Shown one piece after another: positions 1-5,122 of a stretch of DNA of 5,122 bases. The notes below the pieces were generated by a model. It was not told the origin of the DNA, searched no databases, and saw only the letters and a list, made by a program, of their open reading frames with translations. Source of the DNA: Rubritepida sp. (GTDB taxonomy: Bacteria > Pseudomonadota > Alphaproteobacteria > Acetobacterales > Acetobacteraceae). Position 1 is the stretch's first letter. Each line of letters begins with the position of its first letter. The stretch is from positions 1-5,122 of the forward strand of contig JALHNW010000183.1 of the NCBI GenBank assembly GCA_022843345.1. Direction: 5' to 3'. Made by a program: the position numbers and the translations under genes.

Positions 1-679
1 TGCCGCCGGGTGCGGCAACCGCCACGCAGGCGGCGGCGAAGCCGGGGCCCAGCAGGTCGCGGATGCGGGCCTCGCGCGTGGCCGGTTCCAGCTTCAGGGC
101 GGGGCGGCCGTCCAGCGTGGCCTCGAAGCCCACCTCGGGCCAGGCGATGGCCAGGCGGCGCAGCGCCTCCAGCGCCGCCTCGCCCTCGCGCGCCGGGGAG
201 CGCAGGAACTTGCGCCGCGCGGGGGTGGCGAAGAACAGGTCCGTCACCTCCACGCGCGTGCCCGGCGGGCCGGCGGCGGGCTGCACCTCGCCCTTGCGCC
301 CGGCCTCGACGGCGATGCGGTGCGCCTCGCCGGCTGCGGTGCGCGAGGTGATGAGCAGGCGCGCGACGGCGCCGATGGAGGGCAGCGCCTCGCCCCGGAA
401 GCCCAGCGTGCCGATGGAGAAGAGCATCGCCTCCTCCGCCAGCTTGGAGGTGGCGTGCCGCTCGACGCAGAGCGCGAGGTCGTCCGGCCCCATGCCGATG
501 CCGTCATCCTCGACCAGGATGCGCTGGGCGCCGCCGCCCTCGACGGCGACGCGGATGCGGCGCGCGCCGGCATCCAGCGCGTTCTCCACCAGCTCCTTCA
601 CCACGGCAGCCGGGCGCTCCACCACCTCGCCGGCGGCGATGCGGTCGGCGGTGGCGGGGGGGAGGAGGCGGATGGGCAT
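1..679 (-). CDS. mutL: DNA mismatch repair protein MutL, N-terminal ATPase part (3' end cut off by window)
   Basis: MutL is the GHKL-family ATPase that couples mismatch recognition by MutS to strand incision and excision. About 226 N-terminal residues are visible and the gene continues past position 1. All expected GHKL/MutL motifs are present, numbered from the ATG at 679: IAAGEVVERP near residues 14-23, the ATP-binding ENALDAG near 32-38 with the general-base Glu at 29 (KEL), DDGIGM near 58-63, GFRGEAL near 93-99, and GTRVEVTDLFFATPARRKFL near 147-166. An in-frame ATG at 691 would add MITA. I prefer 679 because it puts the catalytic Glu at position 29, as in E. coli MutL, and starts with the usual MPI. 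Neither start has a clear Shine-Dalgarno sequence. The endonuclease or C-terminal dimerisation domain is outside the window. The gene follows a DUF3800 gene after a spacer of about 135 nt that carries a LexA-box-like site, so it is probably transcribed separately. Confidence 0.96.
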   Translation of the reverse strand, partial: MPIRLLPPATADRIAAGEVVERPAAVVKELVENALDAGARRIRVAVEGGGAQRILVEDDGIGMGPDDLALCVERHATSKLAEEAMLFSIGTLGFRGEALPSIGAVARLLITSRTAAGEAHRIAVEAGRKGEVQPAAGPPGTRVEVTDLFFATPARRKFLRSPAREGEAALEALRRLAIAWPEVGFEATLDGRPALKLEPATREARIRDLLGPGFAAACVAVAAPGG

Positions 680-695
680 CGCGGTGATCATAGGA

Positions 696-724
696 TCACG
701 AACAGGAAACGAACACATTGACAA
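696..724 (-). promoter_or_regulatory. Possible mutL promoter overlapping the LexA-like box
   Basis: TTGTCA (719-724, minus strand) matches the -35 consensus TTGACA at five of six positions. Seventeen bases further on lies TCGTGA (696-701), a poor -10 match. The LexA-like box falls between the two elements, as expected of a repressed promoter. If this is the promoter, transcription would start at or within a few bases of the ATG at 691, leaving almost no leader. That would agree with the missing Shine-Dalgarno sequence. The -10 element is weak, so this is tentative. Confidence 0.25.
700..714 (-). promoter_or_regulatory. LexA (SOS) box-like element upstream of mutL
   Basis: Read on the minus strand the site is GTTC-GTTTCCT-GTTC, an exact match to the GTTC-N7-GTTC pattern known for LexA operators in alphaproteobacteria. 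It is also an 11-bp direct repeat of GTTCGT. It ends 8 nt upstream of the ATG at 691 and 20 nt upstream of the preferred start at 679, a position where a bound repressor would block transcription. The match to the pattern is seen directly; binding by LexA is inference. A chance match of eight fixed bases is unlikely in a spacer this short, but is possible over the whole window. Confidence 0.5.
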
Positions 725-783
725 CCAGGGGCGAATTCGCGCATTGTTGCCCCAAGTGGATCGGCAGATGTCGGTCGGCGTCG

Positions 784-805
784 GGCCTCGGCTTCGGTCG
801 GGGCC
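784..805. terminator. Hairpin just downstream of the DUF3800 stop, possible terminator
   Basis: The sequence can fold into a 9-bp stem (784-792 with 797-805) closed by a cUUCGg tetraloop. On the plus strand all pairs form, two of them G-U (788/801 and 791/798). On the minus strand, where the genes lie, those two become A-C mismatches, so the fold is weaker. It starts 10 nt past the DUF3800 stop codon, where a terminator would be expected, but no U-rich tail follows on the minus strand. On the plus strand a short TTT follows, though no plus-strand gene ends here. A second small stem (728-732 with 749-753) lies further on. Confidence 0.3.
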
Positions 806-814
806 TTTCGCTTG

Positions 815-1567
815 TCAGGGGTAAAGCTTCAGCCCCCATCCTTCGGCCTTTCCCTGTCCGTCCATCCGGAACTTGGTCGCGACCACGTCGTATGCCTGGT
901 TGGGCTGCCCGGGGTCGAGGACATGGCGACCGATCGGGTAGGACACCAGGTCGGCAATCTGCATCCCCGTCGAATTCGCCTTCTTGTCGGCGAAGACGAT
1001 GTCGAAGCGCAGCGTGCGGCCGTTCCGGTTCTCGCCGCCCGCCGTCCTGCGGAAGGAGAGCTCGAGGCTGTCGTCCTCCCTCCCGCCCCGGGCCTCGCAC
1101 ACGAAGTGGGTGAGGAGGTCGGCCTGGCCCAGGCCGCGCAGGTGGCCGTCCACCCGCTCCATGCACAGGCGCAGCGCGATGTCGTACAGGTCGAGCCCCT
1201 GCCTGGCGCGATGGGCCAGCCTGCGCTTGTCGATGGCGGCGGAGACCACCGTGAAGGGCGCCGCCGCGATCGTGGCGTCGAGGTCGGCCAGGAACCGCGC
1301 CTTCCGCCCCGCGTCGCGCAGGACATCGAATGGCCCTGAGTTGCGCCGGATGTCGCGCGAATGCAGGACCACCATGTCATGCCCGAAGTGGCGGAACTTC
1401 AGGCCCAGGAAGGCGGGCACCACCTGGCTGCCGTACAGGTCCTTGCGGAAGATGCAGGCGCTGACCACGAAGGCGGGGAACTTCGGGACCACGGCCGCCA
1501 GCCCGTGGTCCCCGCTCTCGTCGAGGCAGACCACGTACTCCCCGAAGGCGGGCGGCGGCGCGCTCAC
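815..1567 (-). CDS. DUF3800 domain-containing protein of unknown function
   Basis: This 250-residue protein has the length and motifs of the DUF3800 family, whose function is not firmly known. Near the N-terminus is YVVCLDESGDHG (residues 11-22), then LHSRDIRRNSGPF (68-80), a central FVCEARGGREDDSLEL (155-170), and ADKKANSTGMQIADLVSYPIGRHV (193-216). The conserved, spaced acidic residues (Asp16 and Glu17, Glu158, Asp206) resemble a metal-binding nuclease-like site, but that is inference. No signal peptide or membrane segment is visible, so it is probably cytoplasmic. The GTG start is chosen because GTGA overlaps the pgi TGA stop by 4 nt and places the first beta strand close to the N-terminus. 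A longer reading from 1714 would lie inside pgi and adds low-complexity sequence. A GGAGG stands 16 nt before the GTG, further than usual, so re-initiation after pgi translation is likely. Base composition resembles its neighbours. Confidence 0.85.
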   Translation of the reverse strand: MSAPPPAFGEYVVCLDESGDHGLAAVVPKFPAFVVSACIFRKDLYGSQVVPAFLGLKFRHFGHDMVVLHSRDIRRNSGPFDVLRDAGRKARFLADLDATIAAAPFTVVSAAIDKRRLAHRARQGLDLYDIALRLCMERVDGHLRGLGQADLLTHFVCEARGGREDDSLELSFRRTAGGENRNGRTLRFDIVFADKKANSTGMQIADLVSYPIGRHVLDPGQPNQAYDVVATKFRMDGQGKAEGWGLKLYP

Positions 1568-3183
1568 TTCTGCAGCCGCAGCACCTCCGCCAGCAGCCCC
1601 TCGGTGGAGCTGTCGTGCTGCACCTTGCGCCCGTCCGTCAGCTCGCGCAGCAGGGGCGTGGCCAGCACCTTGCCCAGCTCCACCCCCCACTGGTCGAAGG
1701 GGTTGATGTCCCACAGGCAGCCCAGGCAGAACACCTTGTGCTCGTAGAGCGCGATCAGCGAACCCAGCGCGTGCGGGTCCAGGCAGGGCATGACGATGGT
1801 GGTGGAGGGGCGGTCGCCGGGGGCGGCGCGGTGCGTCGCCAGGCGGGCGATGGCGGCCTCGTCCGCGCCCGCCTCGCGCATGTCGGTGGCGATGGCCTCG
1901 GCGTCGCGGCCCACCATCAGCGCCTCGGCCTGGGCCAGGCCGTTGGCGAGCAGGATGCGGTGGTTCTCCTCGTGCCGGTGGTCGGCGCGGGCCACCAGGA
2001 TGAAGTCCACCGGCACCGGCGACGGGCCCTGGTGGATCAGCTGCATGAAGGAGTGCTGCGCGCTGGTCCCCGGCTCGCCGAACACCACCGGGCCGGTGGC
2101 CCAGGGGGTGGGCGTGCCGTCGCGCCGCACGGACTTGCCCAGGCTCTCCATCTCCAGCTGCTGGAGGTGCGCGGGCAGGCGGCGCAGCCGCTCGTCATAG
2201 GGCAGCACGGCGCGGCGGTGCAGGCCCAGCCCGCCGACGTGCCACGCCTCCACCAGGGCCAGCAGCATGGGCAGGTTGCGCGCCACCGGCGCGTCCAGGA
2301 AGTGCCGGTCCATGTCGCGCGCGCCGGCCAGCAGCGCCTCGAACCGCTCCCACCCCAGGGACAGGGCCAGGGACAGCCCCACGGCGGACCAGAGCGAGAA
2401 GCGCCCCCCCACCCAGTCCCGGAAGGGGAAGACGCGGTCGGCGGCGATGCCGAAGGCCTCGCAGGCGGCGAGGTTGGTGCTCAGCGCGGCGAAGTGGGCC
2501 GAGGCCCCGTTGCGGCCCACGCTCGCCTCCATCCAGGCGCGCACCAGGCGGGCATTGGCCATCGTCTCTGCCGTGGTGAAGGTCTTGGAGCCGACGAGCA
2601 CCAGGGTGCGGCGCGGGTCCAGCATGGGCAGCACGGTTTCCCAGCCATGCCCGTCCACGTTGCCGAGGTAGACCGGGCGCATGGGGTCGCCCGCCCGCCA
2701 CAGGGCGCGCGACGCCATGTTGGGGCCGAGGTCGCTGCCGCCGATGCCGATGCTCAGCACCGTGTCGAAGCGCTGGTTGGTGGCGCCGCGCACCTCGCCG
2801 CGGTGCACGCTCTCGGTGAAGGCGCGCATGTAGGCGAGCGAGCGCAGGGCGTCCTCGTGCGCGGCACCCCCCGCGCCGGGCAGCGGGCCGCGCAGCGCCA
2901 TGTGCAGGGCGGCGCGGCGCTCGGTGCCGTTCACCGGCTCGCCGCGCGCCATGGCCTGGCGCTGCTCCTCCAGCCCCGCCGCGCCGGCCAGCGCGAAAAG
3001 GGCGGCCTGCACCTCGTCCGAGATCGCGGTCTTGGAGATGTCGAGCAGCAGGCCGGCGCCGCGGTGGTGGAAGCGCGCGAAGCGCCCCGGGTCGGCCGCG
3101 AAGAGCGGGCGGATGGCCGAGGCGCCGGGACGCCGCCCGAGCTCCTCGACCGCGGTCCAGGCCTGTTGCAGCGCGTCGTCCAT
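1564..3183 (-). CDS. pgi: Glucose-6-phosphate isomerase
   Basis: Pgi interconverts glucose-6-phosphate and fructose-6-phosphate in the cytoplasm, serving glycolysis, gluconeogenesis, the Entner-Doudoroff route and sugar-nucleotide supply. The 539-residue length is close to the 549 of E. coli Pgi. Landmarks in order are GEPVNGTERRAALHMALR (81-98), the first sugar-phosphate-binding SIS motif SIGIGGSDLGP (144-154), SKTFTTAETMANA (199-211), PGI signature 1 DWVGGRFSLWSAVG (256-269), GEPGTSAQHSFMQLIHQG (369-386) with the catalytic Glu370, and PGI signature 2 GCLWDINPFDQWGVELGK (488-505) ending in the active-site Lys505. The catalytic His (386 in E. coli) probably corresponds to His402 in DHRHEEN, with an offset of one residue. 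The ATG at 3183 gives a normal family N-terminus; a GGGGA abuts it and another lies further upstream. The frame stays open far upstream, but that stretch is not Pgi-like. The stop overlaps the next gene by 4 nt. Confidence 0.98.
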   Translation of the reverse strand: MDDALQQAWTAVEELGRRPGASAIRPLFAADPGRFARFHHRGAGLLLDISKTAISDEVQAALFALAGAAGLEEQRQAMARGEPVNGTERRAALHMALRGPLPGAGGAAHEDALRSLAYMRAFTESVHRGEVRGATNQRFDTVLSIGIGGSDLGPNMASRALWRAGDPMRPVYLGNVDGHGWETVLPMLDPRRTLVLVGSKTFTTAETMANARLVRAWMEASVGRNGASAHFAALSTNLAACEAFGIAADRVFPFRDWVGGRFSLWSAVGLSLALSLGWERFEALLAGARDMDRHFLDAPVARNLPMLLALVEAWHVGGLGLHRRAVLPYDERLRRLPAHLQQLEMESLGKSVRRDGTPTPWATGPVVFGEPGTSAQHSFMQLIHQGPSPVPVDFILVARADHRHEENHRILLANGLAQAEALMVGRDAEAIATDMREAGADEAAIARLATHRAAPGDRPSTTIVMPCLDPHALGSLIALYEHKVFCLGCLWDINPFDQWGVELGKVLATPLLRELTDGRKVQHDSSTEGLLAEVLRLQK

Positions 3184-3281
3184 TCCCCTGCCGATCCCCC
3201 GTGTGCGCCCCCTAGTTAACGGAGGGTTGGCACGCCGGAAAGCCGCACACCGCCGACGGCGCGCAGGCGAACAGCACCCAC

Positions 3282-3315
3282 CATGCCGGCCCGGCATGCG
3301 CAAAGTTGCATGCCG
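3282..3315. repeat. Two overlapping, mutually exclusive inverted repeats upstream of pgi
   Basis: The first repeat is a perfect 8-bp palindrome with a one-base centre: CATGCCGG (3282-3289), C, CCGGCATG (3291-3298). The second is CGGCATGC (3292-3299), an 8-nt spacer, then GCATGCCG (3308-3315). The middle arm is shared, so only one of the two folds can form at a time in RNA. The same core (ATGCCGG or its complement) thus occurs three times in 34 nt. It lies about 100 nt before the pgi start. It could be a binding site for a dimeric regulator or an alternative RNA structure in the pgi leader. No function is shown by the sequence. Confidence 0.6.
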
Positions 3316-3365
3316 CCCGAAGGACGAGGCATCCCACGGCATCGGCGCGCCCCGCCCCCTCCGGT

Positions 3366-3390
3366 CGCGCCGGGGCTTCGCCCTGGCGCG
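3366..3390. repeat. GC-rich hairpin in the pgi upstream region
   Basis: CGCGCC (3366-3371) pairs with GGCGCG (3385-3390), and inside it GGGC (3373-3376) pairs with GCCC (3380-3383) around a 3-nt loop. The bases at 3372 and 3384 form a G-U pair on the plus strand and an A-C mismatch on the minus strand. There is no U-tract on either side. It may be an additional transcript-end structure or simply a by-product of the high GC content. Confidence 0.4.
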
Positions 3391-3545
3391 GAGACGAACC
3401 GCCAGGATGTGACAGGCCCGGCGCGCGCGAAGCCGCACGGCCGCCCCCAAGGCGTATCCCGCAGGCGGCGCCCACGCACCTTTCGACCGGGGCCCCCGCC
3501 GCGTCGCGCAGCGACGTGGTGGGGAAGCACGGGGTCCCCGCGCCG

Positions 3546-3577
3546 CTTTCCCGCCAAGCGAAGCGCCGGCGGGAAAG
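3546..3577 (-). terminator. Probable transcription terminator after the polysaccharide export gene
   Basis: A perfect 10-bp inverted repeat, CTTTCCCGCC (3546-3555) and GGCGGGAAAG (3568-3577), surrounds a 12-nt loop. It begins 13 nt downstream of the export gene stop codon on the minus strand. The stem is strong, but the classical U-run is absent; the following sequence is CGGCGCGGGG. Such tail-less hairpins are common after genes in GC-rich bacteria and may act with Rho or protect the mRNA 3' end. The position is the main argument. Confidence 0.6.
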
Positions 3578-3590
3578 TGGCGTGGGGAAT

Positions 3591-5122
3591 TCACCAGTTC
3601 TGCACCGTCCGCGCCGCGAAGGCCGCCTGGAACACCAGCGCGGAGAAGTCGGTGGCGAGCTGGAACAGCTTGGGGTCCAGCCTGGGCAGCGCGATCAGCT
3701 CGTCGCCCGGCCGCGGCCCCTCCCGCGGGTCCAGCACCAGCTCGCCCGAGGCGCGGCGGATCATCATCTGGCGCGAGGAGCCGCGCGCGGTGAAGCCGCC
3801 CGATTGCTGCACGTAGTCGTTCACCGACATGGACTGGTTCCACACCACCGCGCGGGGTGCCGCCACCTCGCCCGAGACGAGCACGGTGGAGGAGCGCTCG
3901 GGGATGACGATCACGTCCTCGTTCTCCAGCCGCACCGGGTTGCAGCGGCCGTTGGAGTCGAAGACCACCACGCGCCCCTCCGGCTGGGTGCGCCGCGCGC
4001 GCTGGAGGTAGGTGGAGACGAGCTGCGCCTCGGCCGAGCGGATGGCGGCGACGCCGGTGGTCGCGGCGGTGGCGGTGAAGAGCTGGCGCTCCAGCCGCTC
4101 GGCCGCCTCCTCCATCGCGCGGCGCTGCTGCTGGGCCACGCGCGGGCGCAGCAGGTAGATGCTGTTGGTGTCGGCCAAGCCTGGGTCCACCGCGATGTGG
4201 TCCAGCGCCTGGCACAGCGTCACGTCGCGGTCGGTCACCAGCACGGAGGGTCCGATGCGGCTGCCCTCCACCATCACGCGCAGGGTCTGGGCCGGGCGGT
4301 CGGTGATGAAGGTCACCGTGTCCTGGTCCGAGAGCGGGATGTTCTGCAAATCCGCCAGCGTGGCGTAGCGCGAGAAGGGCCGACCGTCGCGGTTGCCGGT
4401 GATGATGGCGTTGGTGGCGGATGGTAGCGGGCGTGCGTAGGCGACGAGGTCGCGCCCCGCCATCACCGCGCCCGGCACCTCGAACAGGAAGTTGTTGCGC
4501 ACCGCGCCTTCGGCCGCGACCAGGGCGCGCTGGCGGCCGACGAGGATGGTGTCGCCCTCCTGCAAGCGCACCGGGGGAAGCTGGCCGTCGAGCAGGAAGC
4601 GGTACAGGTCCACGTTCGCCACCCGCCCGCCGCCGCGCAGGATGGAGATCTCGCGGTAGGAGCCGCGCGTCGCGTCCACGCCGCCCGCGCGCACCAGGAA
4701 GTCCAGCACCGAATCGGCCGCCGAGCCGCCGAAGCGCCCGGGCGTGCGCACGAAGCCGGTGACGAAGACGCCGATGCGCTGGGTGGAGATCAGCACGGCG
4801 TAGACCTGCACCTGCTGGGTGTAGATGCGCCGCACCTCGCCCTCGATCACCCGCTGCACGTCGCCCGCCCGCGTGCCGGCCAGCCGCACGGGGCCGACCT
4901 GGGGCAGGAACAGGTTGCCCTGCGGGTCCACCGGCAGGATGCCCTCGCTTTCCACCGCGCCCCAGACGCGCACGGACACGCGGTCGCCGGGCTGGACGAT
5001 GTAGTTGGGGTTGGGCGCATCGGACGCCGCCGCCGCGTCGCGCGTGAACAGGCCGGCGCCGAACACCGCGCCGGGGCCGGCGGTGTTGCGCGGCGCCTCG
5101 CCCAGCGCGGTGGTGGCGGTCG
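3591..5122 (-). CDS. Polysaccharide export protein, OPX/SLBB family, KpsD-like (5' end cut off by window)
   Basis: Outer-membrane polysaccharide export (OPX) proteins carry capsule or exopolysaccharide across the periplasm and outer membrane. 509 residues are visible and the frame is open to the window edge, so the start and any signal peptide lie outside. In visible numbering, the Poly_export domain spans about 40-113 and opens with NYIVQPGDRVSVRVWG. The first SLBB domain follows at about 116-198 (VFVTGFVRTPGRF). One or two more divergent SLBB-like repeats come next, then a helical, probably coiled stretch with AMEEAAERLERQLF. A last SLBB domain starts near 411 (VLVSGEVAAPRAVVW), and a hydrophobic C-terminal helix lies near 485-502, before the end TVQNW. 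The multiple SLBB repeats and the helical insertion resemble KpsD more than the shorter Wza; this is judged by layout only. A GTG at 5066 could be read as a start but lies mid-frame and would leave no signal peptide. Partner genes must lie upstream. Confidence 0.88.
   Translation of the reverse strand, partial: TATTALGEAPRNTAGPGAVFGAGLFTRDAAAASDAPNPNYIVQPGDRVSVRVWGAVESEGILPVDPQGNLFLPQVGPVRLAGTRAGDVQRVIEGEVRRIYTQQVQVYAVLISTQRIGVFVTGFVRTPGRFGGSAADSVLDFLVRAGGVDATRGSYREISILRGGGRVANVDLYRFLLDGQLPPVRLQEGDTILVGRQRALVAAEGAVRNNFLFEVPGAVMAGRDLVAYARPLPSATNAIITGNRDGRPFSRYATLADLQNIPLSDQDTVTFITDRPAQTLRVMVEGSRIGPSVLVTDRDVTLCQALDHIAVDPGLADTNSIYLLRPRVAQQQRRAMEEAAERLERQLFTATAATTGVAAIRSAEAQLVSTYLQRARRTQPEGRVVVFDSNGRCNPVRLENEDVIVIPERSSTVLVSGEVAAPRAVVWNQSMSVNDYVQQSGGFTARGSSRQMMIRRASGELVLDPREGPRPGDELIALPRLDPKLFQLATDFSALVFQAAFAARTVQNW

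Larger units (their letters stand above)
3184..3590. other. Intergenic region upstream of pgi, rich in inverted repeats
   Basis: These roughly 400 nt separate the export gene stop from the pgi start. The open frames here on either strand are low-complexity, rich in Arg, Pro, Gly and Ala, and show no recognisable domain, so I see no gene. The region holds a terminator-like hairpin (3546-3577), a GC-rich hairpin (3366-3390), overlapping inverted repeats (3282-3315) and a small CGCCG-A-CGGCG palindrome near 3251-3261. The only AT-rich stretch near pgi is GTTAAC (3215-3220). TTAACT read on the minus strand could be a weak -10, but no good -35 stands before it. The pgi promoter must lie in this region or upstream but cannot be fixed by eye. 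Confidence 0.6.

Noticed and set aside
63..824. A 253-codon open frame on the plus strand opposite mutL
   Set aside because: It is Ser/Arg/Ala-rich shadow sequence opposite a MutL with all motifs intact, and it runs through the intergenic control region.
1568..1714. Longer N-terminus for the DUF3800 protein starting inside pgi
   Set aside because: The added residues are Gly/Ala/Arg-rich out-of-frame pgi sequence, and the GTG at 1567 gives the usual compact overlap and domain start.
1615..3219. A 534-codon open frame on the plus strand, antisense to pgi
   Set aside because: It mirrors pgi codons in GC-rich DNA, is dominated by His, Gln, Arg, Gly and Ala, and shows no domain. The minus-strand Pgi is unambiguous.
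3212..3557. Small open frames (87 and 113 codons) on the minus strand between the export gene and pgi
   Set aside because: They read through hairpins, have no ribosome site or domain I can recognise, and overlap each other in different frames.
3184..4215. Extension of the pgi frame far upstream, as if Pgi were an 883-residue fusion
   Set aside because: The extra N-terminal part is a different-frame reading of the export gene and the intergenic hairpins. Pgi homology starts at about 3183 with normal family length.
3306..4427. A 373-codon open frame on the plus strand, antisense to the export gene
   Set aside because: It has shadow-type composition rich in His, Arg, Val and Gly, with no recognisable motif, and lies opposite a clear OPX/SLBB protein.

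Overview
The window is very GC-rich and densely coded. All four genes lie on the minus strand. The proteins and the codon use suggest an alphaproteobacterium, perhaps Acetobacteraceae (Roseomonas-like); this is inferred from general resemblance, not from a search. No tRNA, rRNA, CRISPR array, insertion sequence or phage gene is visible.

In transcription order (right to left) the layout is as follows. (1) 5122-3591 is a polysaccharide export protein of the OPX/SLBB family, KpsD-like in layout. Its N-terminus lies beyond the window. A strong 10-bp-stem hairpin (3546-3577) follows its stop and probably ends its transcript. (2) 3590-3184 is about 400 nt without a convincing gene but rich in inverted repeats, including two overlapping hairpins that cannot form together (3282-3315). 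It should hold the pgi promoter. (3) 3183-1564 is a complete glucose-6-phosphate isomerase (pgi), with both PGI signatures intact. (4) 1567-815 is a DUF3800 protein whose GTG start overlaps the pgi stop by 4 nt (GTGA), so the two are probably co-transcribed and translationally coupled. (5) 814-680 is a short intergenic spacer with hairpins and an exact GTTC-N7-GTTC element, the alphaproteobacterial LexA (SOS) box pattern, just upstream of the next gene. (6) 679-1 is the N-terminal ATPase part of the mismatch-repair protein MutL, cut by the window edge.

Functionally, pgi supplies or drains fructose-6-phosphate, a precursor of nucleotide sugars, so its position beside a polysaccharide export gene is plausible but may be coincidental; a terminator separates them. 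mutL appears to be a separate unit with its own control region. The points most worth checking are the LexA-box-like element at mutL, the poorly understood DUF3800 gene fused into the pgi operon by a stop/start overlap, and the alternative hairpins upstream of pgi. I did not find a clear new multi-gene system here.
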